Assembly: GCA_028868995.1 (NCBI GenBank)
Contig: JAGWTH010000032.1
Location: 1-46,141, forward strand
Length of the DNA: 46,141 nucleotides
Direction of reading: 5' to 3'
DNA from: Burkholderiales bacterium
GTDB lineage: Bacteria > Pseudomonadota > Gammaproteobacteria > Burkholderiales > Burkholderiaceae_C
The position numbers and the translations under genes are program-made. Position 1 is the first letter of the stretch. Every line of letters starts with the position of its first letter. Below the pieces are notes generated by a model that saw nothing but the letters and a program-made list of their open reading frames with translations, had not been told where the DNA came from and did no database searches. This document shows positions 28,631 to 41,172 of this stretch, in pieces.

Positions 28631-31600
28631 CTACTTGAAGATCGAGACGCCGCCCGTGCCGTCGGCCACGTACACGCGGCCGTTGGCGATCGCGGTGGCA
28701 TCGGCCGTGCCGATCGTGTCCTGCCGCTCCAGCAGCGTCGGCTTGGTGATGTCGCTCCAGTCCAGCTTGATCACGCCGGCGTCGGAGTAGCCAACGTACA
28801 GCAGCGTGCGCGGGGCCGACAGCTGGTACACGTTGCCCGCGGCGTCGCGCAGCGGCCGGTTCGCGGGGAAGTACTGGATCGTCATGTACTGGGCGCCGCC
28901 CTCGACGGTCGCGAGTTCCGGGTGCGCCGGGTCGGCCTGCAGCTTGTAGCGCGCGGCGGCCACGGGGCGGCAGTCCAGGCCCGTCTGGCGGTTGAACACC
29001 TTGGTCGGGTCCACGCCGATGCACACGCCGCCCGGGAGCTGGCTCGCCACCGGCTGGACCAGGTCGTGCAGGCGGTAGGCGACCAGGCCGTAGCTGTCGT
29101 AGCTGAAGTAGGCCACGTCGCCCGCGATCTGCACGTCCACCGCCTTGCCGTCGGCGGAGCCGACTTCGACCGTGCCTTCCTCTTCCTCCAGCTTGATCGG
29201 CTCGAAGGTCTTGATCAGCGTCATGCCGGGGCGGATGCCGTTGACCAGCAGGTCCGTCATGTCCACCACCGAGATGCCGTACGGGCCGGCGGAGGAGATC
29301 GCGTACATCCTGCCGTCGGACGGGTCGGTCCAGAGCTTCACCGCGCTGGCGCGGCCCAGCGGCGGCTTGCCGCTGGTGGTGCCGCCCAGGTTGGCCACCA
29401 CGTGGACGCCGGTGACCGGGTCCGCCGGCACCGAGGTGTCGTAGACCGTCAGGCCATTTCCGCCGTCGGCCACGATCGCGTAGTTGCCGTAGAAGGTGGC
29501 CCCATAGGCGTGGTCCTGCCCCTTGATGCCGCCGAGGTTGCCCGAGGATTCCGTGCTGTGCTCGTACACGTCGCCGGGCGCGATGTTCAGCAGCACCGGG
29601 GCGCCGGGCGCGCCCGATCCGATGCTGCTGACGTCCACGGCGCGCATGCCGATGCTCTGGCACATGACGAATGCGCGGTTCGGGTTGTCACCGAAGTACA
29701 CGCCCGCCGCGTGCGCCGCGGGGATGTAGCCGGCGGTCGGGTATTCGTCCATCAGCGTGTTGGCGACCAGGTGCGGGACGTCGATGGGCGCGCCATTGGT
29801 ATCGGCGATGCGCCACACGCTCATGCCGTGCGGGCCGTCGGCCACGAACAGGTGGTTGCCCATGACGGCCAGGCCTTCCGTATGGCCGATGGCCACGTCC
29901 GTGGGCATGCCCGCGGGCGCCGCGCCCACCTCGCTGGTGCTGGCGAAGTGCACCGGCACGGCGAACCGGTCGGCCACCGCCACGCCCGAACCCGTCAGGT
30001 CCTTGATGTCGATGAAGGACAGGCCGCCGGCGCCGGAAGCCTGCACCACGTCCACCTGGCCGGCGGTGGTGACGTCGGCCGAGGCCATCACCAGCAGCGC
30101 GCCGCCGTGGCCGTTGATCTCGCCGGTGGCCAGCAGGATCGGGTAGGTGAAGTTGCCGCTGCCGTCGGCCACCAGGTACTTGGGCATGGACTCCTCGCCC
30201 ACGGGCACAGGGGTCATGTCGTAGGAGGTGACGAACTCGTAGTCGGGCCAGTACTTCGTCGACGGGTTGTTGTCTTTGTTGAAGTGACCGCTTCCGTTGT
30301 GCCAGTTGGCCTGCGGGTTTTCCGCGCCGGCCACCACCACCAGCCCCGCGAAGTGTTCGCTCATGTAGGCCTTGAAGCCCGTGCCGGGGGCGCTGTCGGC
30401 GATGACGCGCACGTCCGTGACGCCTCCGTCCTTCAGCATGCCCGAGCCGTGGTGCGACAGGATGGACTGGTTCTGCTGGCCGGTGGGCTCGTCGGGGCCG
30501 TGCGCGGGCGCGGCGGGTACGTAGCCCGAGTAGTGCGGCGTCGCGGGGTTGGTGACATCCACCGCCACCAGGCCGCCCAGGCCGTAGGCGATGTAGGCCA
30601 TGGTCTTCGGGCCCGGCAGGTCGATGACGTCGACCTTCTGGGCGTTGTAATAGTACTTGCCGTAGCGGTCGAAGGCCGCCCACGGCGACGGGGACAGCGC
30701 CGTGCCGCTGCGGTGGGCCTGCAGCTCCAGCTGCGCCTGCTGCCAGGTCGGCATGCCGTCGGCGTCGACGTAAGTGCCTGGAATCTCAACGGCCTTCTCA
30801 TTCTGGTAGCCGAACCAGTCCTCGCTGGTGCTGGCGTCGCCGTACAGGTTGTAGAGGCCGGTGCGGCTCAGGGTGGCGGGGTCGTAGATGGCCAGGCCGA
30901 TGAATCCCAGCACCACGTAGAGCAGGCCGCCGTGCATCTTCAGGTGGCGCGGGCCGCCCCAGGGGTTCTCGCCGGCGTACTTGAGGGTCCAGGCCTCGGG
31001 GCCGTCGATCACCAGCTGGGCGCCGTCGGCCGCCGTGTTCAGGTTGGCCAGCTTGGTCTTCTGCACGCCGAACGCCTCGTTGGCGATGACGAGCCAGTCG
31101 TCGGTGCCGTCGTTGTAGACCAGCACGTGGGCGATGGTGCCGTTGGTCTCCGTGGCCGCGGCCGAGGTCAGCAGGTTGCCGCCGCCGTCCACGTAGTCGA
31201 AGGACGGCCGGCTGTAGCCGACGCTCACCACCTTCACCAGGGCCGGCGCGGTGGGTGTGCTCAGGTCGATGACGGCCAGGCCCTTGTTGCCCATGGCCAC
31301 CAGGGCGCGCTTGTTGGCGGCATCGACCGTGATGGACAGGATGGCGCCGGGCAGGTCGCGCACCTCGGCCACGGCGCCCTTGGCCACGCCGATCCTGGTG
31401 ACGGCCACCCGTTGCCCATGCTGAAGACCGCCCAGTCGCCCGACGCGTCGGTGTACAGGTCCACCGCGGTGGTGGCACCGCCGATCCGGGCGACCAGCTG
31501 GCTCAGGGAGGCTTCGATGATCGTGAGCGGCTCGGCGGCCGCGGCGCTGGCCGAACTGGAGCCCCCCCCGCCGCAGCCGCTCAGGGCCAGGGTGAACGCG

Positions 31601-31671
31601 GAAGCGGCACCCGCGAGCACGGTCCGGCGGGTGGGCTTCCAGGTGTCGACGGCGGTGCGGAGTTTCTGCAT
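28631..31671 (-). pseudogene. LVIVD-repeat beta-propeller lipoprotein, frameshifted near its N-terminus
   Basis: The N-terminal part (from ATG 31671) reads KPTRRTVLAGAASAFTLALSGCGGGG: a twin-arginine-like signal ending in a lipobox (LSGC). It continues to GDWAVFSMGNG near 31412, where the frame must shift by one base to continue as VAVTRIGVAKGAV. The remaining 920 or so residues are an exported repeat protein with many GLAVIDL/VDVSS/VYVADGTGG-type blades, typical of LVIVD propellers. A lost G in the GGG run at about 31409-31411 would explain it. It is a large surface or periplasmic protein of unknown function. Two FNR-like boxes lie upstream, suggesting oxygen control. Confidence 0.85.
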
Positions 31672-31721
31672 GACGGGCTCTCTCTCTGATGTGGATGTGA
31701 CGATGGGCGTCGCTACTTCGA

Positions 31722-31799
31722 TTACGACGTTTCGTAACTATCCCCAGGGAGGGGCCGTCAGGCTTGCGTCAGATCAACTGCCGACTTGATTCAGATCAA
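31722..31799 (-). promoter_or_regulatory. Operator cluster upstream of the LVIVD lipoprotein: palindrome plus two FNR/ANR-like boxes
   Basis: TTGATTCAGATCAA (31786-31799) is a perfect FNR/ANR consensus, and TTGCGTCAGATCAA (31764-31777) is a second, weaker one 22 bases away. TTACGACGTTTCGTAA (31722-31737) is a separate perfect 6-bp inverted repeat with a 4-base spacer. All lie between the lipoprotein start (31671) and the end of gabD, so they most likely serve the lipoprotein. Confidence 0.7.
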
Positions 31800-31851
31800 G
31801 CGCGCGGGAAGCGCCCATGCCGCCCGGCACGCCCGCGTCCGCCACCCGTCC

Positions 31852-33342
31852 TCAGCGCAGCACGTCGCCGATGCAGAGGTACTTCATCTCCACGTATTCG
31901 TCGATGCCGTGGCTGGAGCCCTCGCGGCCCAGGCCCGACTGCTTCACCCCGCCGAAGGGGACGTGCTCCGTGGAGATGATCCCGGTGTTGATCCCCACCA
32001 TGCCGTACTCCAGGCCCTCGCTCACGCGGGTGATGCGGCCGATGTCGCGGCTGTAGAAGTAGCTGGCCAGGCCGAACTCGGTGTTGTTGGCGGCGTCCAC
32101 CGCTTCCTGCTCCGTCTGGAAGCGGAAGACGGGCGCCAGCGGGCCGAAGGTCTCCTCGCGAGCGCACAGCATGTCGCCGGTGGCGTTGGCGATCACGGTC
32201 GGCTCGAAGAACTGGCCCTGCAGCCGCTTGCCGCCTACCACGATGCGCCCGCCCTTGGCGACGGCGTCCTGCAGGTGGCGCTCCACCTTTTCCACCGCCG
32301 CCGGCTCGATCAGCGGGCCCTGCACCACGCCTTCCTCGAAGCCGCTGCCCACCTTCATGCCCTTCACGCGGGCGGCCAGCTTCTGGACGAAGGCGTCGTA
32401 CACGGCGTCCTGCACGTACAGGCGGTTGGCGCAGACGCAGGTCTGGCCGGCGTTGCGGTACTTGCTGGCCATGGCGCCCTCGACCGCCGAATCGAGGTCG
32501 GCGTCGTCGAACACGATGAAGGGCGCGTTGCCGCCCAGCTCCAGCGACAGCTTCTTCACCGTCGGCGCGCTCTGCGCCATCAGGATGCGGCCGACCTCGG
32601 TGGAGCCGGTGAAGCTCAGGTGGCGCACCACGTCGCTCGCGCACAGGACCTTGCCGATGGCGATGCTGTTGGCGCTGTCGGCGGTCAGCAGGTTGATCAC
32701 GCCGGCCGGGATGCCGGCGCGGTTGGCCAGTTCGGCGGCGGCCAGGGCGGTCAGCGGCGTGAGTTCGGCCGGCTTGATCACCACCGTGCAGCCCGCGGCC
32801 AGCGCCGGCGCGACCTTGCGGGTGATCATGGCCAGCGGGAAGTTCCAGGGGGTGATCGCGGCGCATACGCCGACCGGCTGGCGGATCACCTGGATGCGCT
32901 TGTTGTTGTCGAAGGTGGGCAGCGTCTCGCCGTGCACGCGCTTGGCTTCCTCGGCGAACCACTCGACGAAGCTGGCGCCGTAGGCGACCTCGCCCTTGGC
33001 CTCGGGCAGGGGCTTGCCCTGTTCGGCGGTCATGATGCGGCCCAGGTCGTCCTGGTTGGCCATCAGCAGGTCGTACCACTTGCGCATGAGGATGCTGCGC
33101 TCCTTGGCCGTCTTGCCGCGCCAGGCCGGCCAGGCGGCGTTGGCCGCGGCGATGGCCTGCTCGGCCTCGTTGACGCCCAGGTTGGCCACCTCGGCCAGCT
33201 TCGCGCCGGTGGCCGGATCGTGCACGGCGAAGCGGGAGGCGCCCGCCACCCACTGGCCGCCGACCAGGGCGTCGGTCTTCAGCAGGGTGGGGTCCTTGAG
33301 CTGGGCGAGGGGGGAGGTCTTCATGTCCATGGGCATCTCCAT
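31852..33342 (-). CDS. gabD: NAD(P)-dependent succinate-semialdehyde dehydrogenase
   Basis: 496 residues of the aldehyde dehydrogenase superfamily, closest in look to GabD. It oxidises succinic semialdehyde to succinate in the GABA route. Landmarks are ITPWNFPLAMITRKVAPALAAGCTVVIKPAELTPL, the general-base Glu in LELGGNAPFIVFDDAD, and the nucleophilic Cys in YRNAGQTCVCANR. ETFGPLAPVFRF and VPFGGVKQSGLGREGS near the end are GabD-like. It could start at MEMPM or at either of two later methionines within 7 residues. It is divergent from alaS. No GABA transaminase is visible. Confidence 0.9.
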   Translation of the reverse strand: MEMPMDMKTSPLAQLKDPTLLKTDALVGGQWVAGASRFAVHDPATGAKLAEVANLGVNEAEQAIAAANAAWPAWRGKTAKERSILMRKWYDLLMANQDDLGRIMTAEQGKPLPEAKGEVAYGASFVEWFAEEAKRVHGETLPTFDNNKRIQVIRQPVGVCAAITPWNFPLAMITRKVAPALAAGCTVVIKPAELTPLTALAAAELANRAGIPAGVINLLTADSANSIAIGKVLCASDVVRHLSFTGSTEVGRILMAQSAPTVKKLSLELGGNAPFIVFDDADLDSAVEGAMASKYRNAGQTCVCANRLYVQDAVYDAFVQKLAARVKGMKVGSGFEEGVVQGPLIEPAAVEKVERHLQDAVAKGGRIVVGGKRLQGQFFEPTVIANATGDMLCAREETFGPLAPVFRFQTEQEAVDAANNTEFGLASYFYSRDIGRITRVSEGLEYGMVGINTGIISTEHVPFGGVKQSGLGREGSSHGIDEYVEMKYLCIGDVLR

Positions 33343-33388
33343 TTGGGTGTTTGCGCCTATGGTAGCCCGACGAAAAAGGCCCCAAACC

Positions 33389-33394
33389 TATAAT
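33389..33394 (+). promoter_or_regulatory. -10 element of the alaS promoter
   Basis: A perfect TATAAT in a strongly GC-rich setting, 23 bases ahead of the alaS start. No clear -35 element is seen. Confidence 0.65.
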
Positions 33395-33416
33395 CGAAGG
33401 TTCAGCCGGATCCCCC

Positions 33417-36019
<2,603 letters not shown>

Positions 36020-36041
<22 letters not shown>

Positions 36042-36535
36042 ACCGGCGCCTGTTCATCGGCGCAGCCGCCGCGCTCGCCGTTCCCGCCCTGCGGGCCCAG
36101 GCCCAGGTCGAGCGTCTCGCCGCGGGCACGCGGCTGGCGCCATGGAATGGCTTCGGTCTCGACGGCAAGCCGGTCGCCGTGCCGGCCGCCGGCAAGCCGA
36201 CGGTGGTGAACTTCTGGGCCACCTGGTGCCCGCCCTGCCGCGCGGAGATGCCGCTGCTGCAGCAGATGGCCGAGTTCTACGGCGAACGCCTCGCCTTCCA
36301 GGCGGTGAACTTCAAGGAGCGCGCCGTCACGGTGCAGCGTCACCTGCGCGAAGCGAACTGGTCCATCCCGGTCGTGCTCGACCCCCTGGGCGCCGGAGCC
36401 CAGGCCTGGAGGGTCCAGGTCTTCCCCACGACCTTCGGTTTCGACGCGCGGGGCCAGCCGCGCTGGCGCGTGCTCGGCGAGTACGACTGGAGCTCGCCCC
36501 AGGCCGGCCAGTTGGTCGAGAGCCTCTGGCGCTGA
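36020..36535 (+). CDS. TlpA-like exported thioredoxin
   Basis: About 171 residues from the ATG at 36020, which overlaps the end of alaS by 22 bases; a TTG at 36038 (directly over the alaS stop) would shorten it by 6. An N-terminal hydrophobic signal ([20 protein letters not shown]) precedes a thioredoxin fold with the redox motif [19 protein letters not shown]. The family reduces or protects periplasmic disulfides. The product is probably a periplasmic thiol oxidoreductase coupled translationally to alaS. Confidence 0.88.
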
Positions 36536-36572
36536 TGGACGGGCGCGGGCGTGCCCCGCGTTGACCCTGTGC

Positions 36573-36601
36573 TTGGATCGGGAAAGGGCCGGTCCCATAA
36601 T
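36573..36601 (+). promoter_or_regulatory. Sigma-70-like promoter for a leaderless message
   Basis: TTGGAT (36573-36578) and CATAAT (36596-36601) are spaced 17 bases. The predicted start of transcription is about 36608, and the ATG of the next gene is at 36610, leaving essentially no leader. Confidence 0.6.
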
Positions 36602-36609
36602 CGCCGGCC

Positions 36610-37704
36610 ATGCAGACCCGCCGCCACTTCCTCCAGACCGCCGCCGCCGGCGGCTTCGTCGCTTCCCCGCTCGCCGCCCTGGCGCAGGAGCGCCGGTTCG
36701 CGCCCGAGCCGGGCGCCTGGCGCACCTTCGACGTCACGACGCGGGTGGACCTGAACCTGTCGCAGGGCGCCGCGAGCGTCTGGCTGCCGATCCCCTCGGT
36801 CGACAGCGACTGGCAGCGCTCGCTGGAAAGCAGCTTCACCACCAATGGCCAGGCCCGGCAGGTGACCGATGGCCATGAGGGCGCGCGCATCCTGCGGGTG
36901 GATTTCGCCGCGGCGACGCGGCAGCCCTACGTGGAACTCACGAGCCGGGTGCGCACGCGCGACCGCGCGGTGGACTGGAAGCGTCCGACGCCGGCGGCCA
37001 TGGACGCGCAGTCGCGGGCGTACTGGCTGCGCGCCACGCAGCTGATCCCCACCGACGGCATCGTGCGCGAGACGGCGCTGAAAGCCGTGGGGGACGCCCG
37101 CACCGACGTGGACAAGGTGCACCGCATCTACGAGTGGGTGGTGGCCAACGCCCATCGCGAGCCGAGCGTGCGCGGCTGCGGCGAGGGGGACGTCAAGGTG
37201 ATGCTGGAGACCGGCAACCTGGGCGGCAAGTGCGCCGACATCAGCGCGCTGTTCGTGGGCCTGTGCCGCTCGGTGGGCGTGCCCGCCCGCGATGTCTACG
37301 GCGTGCGCCTGGCGCCCTCGGCCTTCGGCTACAAGACCCTCGGCGGCAACAGCGCCAGCCTCAAGGGCTCGCAGCACTGCCGCGCCGAGGTCTTCCTGCA
37401 GGCGCACGGCTGGGTGGCCATGGACCCGGCGGACGTCGCGAAGGTGATGCGCGAGGAGACGCCCACCTGGATCAAGACGGTGTCCGACCCGCTGGTGGCG
37501 CCCGTGTACAAAGGCCTGTACGGCGGCTGGGAAGGCAACTGGATGGCCTTCAACACCGCCAACGACGTGAACCTGCCCGGCGCGCGCATGGGCATGCTGC
37601 ACTTCCTGATGTACCCGATCGCCGAGGACCAGCAGGGCCGCTTCGACTCCTACGCGCCGGACGACTTCCGTTACCAGATCACGGCGCGCGAGATCACGGC
37701 CTGA
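36610..37704 (+). CDS. Exported transglutaminase-like protein
   Basis: 364 residues with a twin-arginine-like signal (MQTRRHFLQTAAAGGFVASPLAALAQ). The transglutaminase core is seen as VHRIYEWVVANAH, the nucleophilic Cys in GGKCADISALFVGLCRSVGVPARDVYG, and His/Asp in QHCRAEVFLQAHGWVAMDPADV. It is likely a periplasmic amidase or protease of unknown target. It has no recognisable ribosome site and a promoter whose start point nearly coincides with the ATG. Confidence 0.85.
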   Translation: MQTRRHFLQTAAAGGFVASPLAALAQERRFAPEPGAWRTFDVTTRVDLNLSQGAASVWLPIPSVDSDWQRSLESSFTTNGQARQVTDGHEGARILRVDFAAATRQPYVELTSRVRTRDRAVDWKRPTPAAMDAQSRAYWLRATQLIPTDGIVRETALKAVGDARTDVDKVHRIYEWVVANAHREPSVRGCGEGDVKVMLETGNLGGKCADISALFVGLCRSVGVPARDVYGVRLAPSAFGYKTLGGNSASLKGSQHCRAEVFLQAHGWVAMDPADVAKVMREETPTWIKTVSDPLVAPVYKGLYGGWEGNWMAFNTANDVNLPGARMGMLHFLMYPIAEDQQGRFDSYAPDDFRYQITAREITA

Positions 37705-37718
37705 CACCGGCTGGTCAA

Positions 37719-37734
37719 CCCCGCCTGCGCGGGG
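37719..37734. repeat. REP-like palindrome between convergent genes
   Basis: CCCCGC and GCGGGG flank a CTGC loop, in the 46-base gap between two stop codons. Same stem core as the copy at 10747-10766. It may also work as a bidirectional terminator. Confidence 0.65.
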
Positions 37735-37750
37735 ATGATGGGTCCGGGCT

Positions 37751-38452
37751 TCAGCGCTTCGTGAACACGACGTCCCACACCCCGTGCCCCAGCCGCAGCC
37801 CGCGGTTCTCGAACTTGGTCAGCGGCCGGTAGTCGGGCCGCGGCGCGAAGCCGTCGGCGGTGTTGCGCAGCGCCGGTTCGGCCGACAGCACCTCCAGCAT
37901 CTGCTGCGCGTAGGGTTCCCAGTCGGTGGCGCAGTGGAGGTAGCCGCCCGCGGCCAGCCGGGCCACCAGCTTCGCCACGAAAGGCGCCTGCACCAGGCGT
38001 CGCTTGTTGTGGCGCGCCTTGTGCCAGGGATCGGGGAAGAAGATGTGCGCGCCGGCGAGTGAGCCCGGCGCCAGCATGTGCTCCAGCACTTCCACGGCGT
38101 CGTGCTGCACGATGCGGATGTTGGTCAGGCCCTGGTCCCCGATGCGTTTGAGCAGCGCGCCCACGCCCGGCGTGTGCACCTCGCAGCACAGGAAGTTCTT
38201 CTCCGGCATCAGGCCGGCGATGTGCGCCGTGGCCTCGCCCATGCCGAAGCCGATCTCCAGGATGGTGGGCGCGTCGCGGCCGAATAGGGCGGCCAGGTCC
38301 ACCGGCTGCGCCTGGTAGGGCACGAGGTACTTCGGGCCCAGCACCTCGATCGCCTTGGCCTGGCCGACCGTGGTGCGGCCGGTGCGCAGCACGTAGCTGC
38401 GGATGCCGCGGGGGTGGGACACGCTCTCGGGCGTGTTCGCTTCTTCGCTCAT
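37751..38452 (-). CDS. trmB: tRNA (guanine-N7-)-methyltransferase
   Basis: 233 residues. The enzyme makes m7G46 in tRNA variable loops. The SAM motif is [16 protein letters not shown]. Then come [28 protein letters not shown], and the family signature [20 protein letters not shown] with the conserved FPDPW. It lies downstream of gluQRS on the same strand with a hairpin between, so the two tRNA-modification genes are near each other but may be separate transcripts. Confidence 0.95.
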   Translation of the reverse strand: MSEEANTPESVSHPRGIRSYVLRTGRTTVGQAKAIEVLGPKYLVPYQAQPVDLAALFGRDAPTILEIGFGMGEATAHIAGLMPEKNFLCCEVHTPGVGALLKRIGDQGLTNIRIVQHDAVEVLEHMLAPGSLAGAHIFFPDPWHKARHNKRRLVQAPFVAKLVARLAAGGYLHCATDWEPYAQQMLEVLSAEPALRNTADGFAPRPDYRPLTKFENRGLRLGHGVWDVVFTKR

Positions 38453-38480
38453 GCCCCCGATTGTCCCCTACGGAATCACT

Positions 38481-38507
38481 GAAGAATCCGCCTCTGGCGG
38501 ATTCTTC
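38481..38507. terminator. Perfect 12-bp hairpin between gluQRS and trmB
   Basis: GAAGAATCCGCC and GGCGGATTCTTC flank a 3-base TCT loop, 7 bases after the gluQRS stop. The stem extends to 16 bp with one wobble. There is no T-tract on the minus strand, so it is a possible terminator or a repeat, not a classical one. Confidence 0.5.
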
Positions 38508-38513
38508 GGTGGC

Positions 38514-39386
38514 CTACGGGAAGCGCTCGCCCCAGGCGCGTGCCGCCTGCGCCAGGGCGTCGGCGAGCGTGCCGTGCGGCGACAGGGCAATCCCCAGGGC
38601 CGCAGCCGCCCGCGCCAGCGCCGCGCGCGGGTCCGTCAGGTCCAGCGGCGTCGCGCCGTTCTGCTTGGACAGCTTCTCGCCGTTGGCGCCCAGCACCAGC
38701 GGCGCATGCAGGTAGCTGGGCTGCGCGCAGCCCAGCGCGCGCTGCAGCAGGATCTGGCGTGGCGTGTTGCCCACGAGGTCCTCACCGCGCACGACGTGCG
38801 TGATCCCCTGGTCCGCGTCGTCCACCACCACCGCCAGCTGGTAGGCGAACAGGCCGTCGGCGCGCTGGAGCACGAAGTCGCCGACCTCGTGCGCCACGTC
38901 CTGCAGGTGCACGCCCAGCCGCCGGTCGGTCCAGGCAACGGTGCCCTCGGGCACGCGGAAGCGCCAGGCGCGCGCGGACCGGCCGTGCAGGCCGTCGCGG
39001 CAGGTGCCGGGATAGACCAGCAGGCCGTGGCGCGTCCGCTCGCGGCCCTTCGCGTGCAGCGCGAGCTCGATGTCCTTGCGCGAGCAGGCGCAGGGGTAGG
39101 CCGCGCCCGCCGCCACCAGCCGGTCGAGGGCGGCCTGGTACAGCGGCTCGCGCCGCGACTGCCAGACGGGCGGCTCGTCGGGCTGCAGCCCGCAGGCCGC
39201 CAGCTGGCGCAGGATCTCGCGGTCCGCGCCCGGCACGCAGCGCGGTCGGTCGGTGTCCTCGATGCGCACCAGCCACTGGCCGCCGTGCGCGCGGGCGTCG
39301 AGCCAGCTCGCGAGCGCCGCCACCAGCGAGCCGGCGTGCAGGGGCCCGGTGGGCGACGGCGCGAACCGGCCGCGGTAGCCCTTCAT
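38514..39386 (-). CDS. gluQRS: Glutamyl-Q tRNA(Asp) synthetase
   Basis: 290 residues. It attaches glutamate to queuosine at position 34 of tRNA-Asp. It resembles the catalytic half of GluRS without an anticodon-binding domain. [21 protein letters not shown] is the HIGH-type region, CACSRKDI carries zinc-ligand-type cysteines, and [11 protein letters not shown] is the KMSKS equivalent. The ATG overlaps the LysR-type gene stop (ATGA), so it is translated with it. The longer upstream open frame is the shadow of that gene. Confidence 0.94.
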   Translation of the reverse strand: MKGYRGRFAPSPTGPLHAGSLVAALASWLDARAHGGQWLVRIEDTDRPRCVPGADREILRQLAACGLQPDEPPVWQSRREPLYQAALDRLVAAGAAYPCACSRKDIELALHAKGRERTRHGLLVYPGTCRDGLHGRSARAWRFRVPEGTVAWTDRRLGVHLQDVAHEVGDFVLQRADGLFAYQLAVVVDDADQGITHVVRGEDLVGNTPRQILLQRALGCAQPSYLHAPLVLGANGEKLSKQNGATPLDLTDPRAALARAAAALGIALSPHGTLADALAQAARAWGERFP

Positions 39387-40369
39387 GCCAGGCGGTGCCG
39401 CTCCAGCAGCGCGGCGCGGGTGGCGGCGCTTTCCAGCTGCGCCAGCCACCATTGCAGGGCCCGGCCGGGACCCATGGGGCCGGCGCTGCGCCAGGCGTAG
39501 CTCAGGCGCACGTTGCGCCGGCTCGCCCGCTGCAGCTCGCGCTGGACCAGGCGGCCGCTCTCCAGGTAGGGCCGTGCCATGGGCTCGGGCAGGAAGCCGC
39601 CGCCCAGGCCGCGCAGCTGCGCATCGAGCTTGGCGCGCATGGAGGGGACGGTCAGCACGTCCTGGCCCGCCAGCAGGGACACGGTCATGGCCTGGCCGCG
39701 CTGCAGGGTCGTGTCGGAGACCGCCACCGCGCGGTGCTTGACCACGACCTCGTCCGGGATGGGCTGGTCGGCCGCGGCGAGCGGGTGGTGCGGCGAGACG
39801 CAGTAGACGAAGGGCAGCGTGCCCAGCTCGTGGCTTTGCACGCCTGCCGTGGTGCCCGGCTCCAGCACCACGCCCACTGCGAGGTCGGCCCGGCCCGAGG
39901 TGAGCGCGTCCAGGGTGCCGGCCAGCGCCTCGTGGCGCAGGCGCAGGCGCGTGGTGGGCTCCAGGGCATAGAAGCCTTCCGCCAGTTCCATCACGGTGGA
40001 CCAGGAGAGGGCCGTGTCCACCGCCACGGTGAATTCCGCCTCCCAGCCGGTGGCCACGCGCTTGACGCGGTTGGCCATGGCATCGATGTCCTGCAGCAGC
40101 TGCTGGCCGGCGCACAGCAGCTCGTTGCCGGCGGCGGTGAGCCGCGCCTGGCGCGAGCTGCGGTCGAACAGCAGCACGTCCAGGGCCTCCTCGAGCTGGC
40201 GGATGCGGTAGGTGACGGCGCTGGGCACCAGGCCCAGCTCGCGGGCGGCCGCGGCGAAGCTGCCGTGGTCGGCCACCGACTGCACCAGGCCGAGGGCATC
40301 GGGGGTCAGGACGTCGCGGGGGGAAGGCAAGTCAGGACTCGTTCGTTCAAATCGTTTGAATGATGCCAT
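39383..40369 (-). CDS. LysR-family transcriptional regulator
   Basis: About 328 residues from [17 protein letters not shown]. The winged helix-turn-helix is [48 protein letters not shown], followed by a type 2 periplasmic-binding-like effector domain. It is divergent from the pirin-DoxX-flavodoxin set (66-base gap) and probably controls it; this is the standard arrangement. A TTCAAATCGTTTGAA palindrome overlaps its first codons (40346-40360). Confidence 0.92.
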   Translation of the reverse strand: MASFKRFERTSPDLPSPRDVLTPDALGLVQSVADHGSFAAAARELGLVPSAVTYRIRQLEEALDVLLFDRSSRQARLTAAGNELLCAGQQLLQDIDAMANRVKRVATGWEAEFTVAVDTALSWSTVMELAEGFYALEPTTRLRLRHEALAGTLDALTSGRADLAVGVVLEPGTTAGVQSHELGTLPFVYCVSPHHPLAAADQPIPDEVVVKHRAVAVSDTTLQRGQAMTVSLLAGQDVLTVPSMRAKLDAQLRGLGGGFLPEPMARPYLESGRLVQRELQRASRRNVRLSYAWRSAGPMGPGRALQWWLAQLESAATRAALLERHRLA

Positions 40370-40435
40370 CAAAAGAAAGCCGCTGCAGAGGAAGGGGAAG
40401 CCCTCTACATTTGCGTTCATTCAAAGGAATTGACC

Positions 40436-41140
40436 ATGCTGACCCTTCGCAAGTCCCAGGAACGCGGCTATGCCGACCACGGCTGGCTGAAATCCTTCCA
40501 CAGCTTTTCCTTCGCGAACTACTACGACCCCGAGCACATGGGCTTCGGCAACCTGCGCGTGATCAACGAGGACCGCATCGCCCCGGGCACCGGCTTCGGC
40601 ACGCATGGCCACCGCGACATGGAGATCATCAGCTACGTGCTGTCCGGCGAGCTGGCGCACAAGGACACGCTGGGCAACGTCAAGGGCATCCCGCCGGGCG
40701 ACGTGCAGCGCATGAGCGCCGGCCGCGGCGTGATGCACAGCGAGTTCAACCACGCCCCGGACCGCACCACGCACTTCCTGCAGATCTGGATCGAGCCCGA
40801 CGTGACCGGCATCGAGCCGGGCTACGAGCAGAAGAGCTTCCCCGATGCGGACAAGCGCGGCCGCCTGCGGCTGGTCGCCTCGCCCGACGCGGCGCAGGGC
40901 TCGGTCCTGATCCACGCCGATGCGCGCCTGTATGCCGGCCTGTTCGACGGCGCCGAAAAGGCGTCGCTGGCGGTCGACCCCCGACGGCTGGTCTACGTGC
41001 ACCTGGTGCGCGGGGAACTGTCCGTGAACGGCACGCGGATCGCCACGGGCGACGCGGCCAAGCTGCAGGGCGAAAGCCAGCTGGTGCTGGCCGAAGGCAA
41101 GGACGCAGAAGTGCTGGTGTTCGACCTGGCCCCGCATTGA
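40436..41140 (+). CDS. Pirin-family protein (YhhW-like)
   Basis: About 234 residues of the bicupin fold. GFGTHGHRDMEIISYVLSGEL supplies the metal-site histidines and glutamate, and AGRGVMHSEFNH the remaining ligand. Some relatives act as quercetin 2,3-dioxygenases; others modulate metabolism or stress responses. I chose ATG 40436 over the TTG two codons upstream. It heads a probable three-gene operon (pirin, DoxX, flavodoxin-like reductase). Confidence 0.92.
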   Translation: MLTLRKSQERGYADHGWLKSFHSFSFANYYDPEHMGFGNLRVINEDRIAPGTGFGTHGHRDMEIISYVLSGELAHKDTLGNVKGIPPGDVQRMSAGRGVMHSEFNHAPDRTTHFLQIWIEPDVTGIEPGYEQKSFPDADKRGRLRLVASPDAAQGSVLIHADARLYAGLFDGAEKASLAVDPRRLVYVHLVRGELSVNGTRIATGDAAKLQGESQLVLAEGKDAEVLVFDLAPH

Positions 41141-41172
41141 CCCGATCGACTCACCAACCCAAGGAGACATCC

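Noticed and set aside
40346..40360. TTCAAATCGTTTGAA palindrome as the LysR operator
   Set aside because: It lies within the first codons of the regulator (F-K-R-F-E) and could be chance. LysR sites usually follow T-N11-A in the divergent gap, so I mention it only as context.
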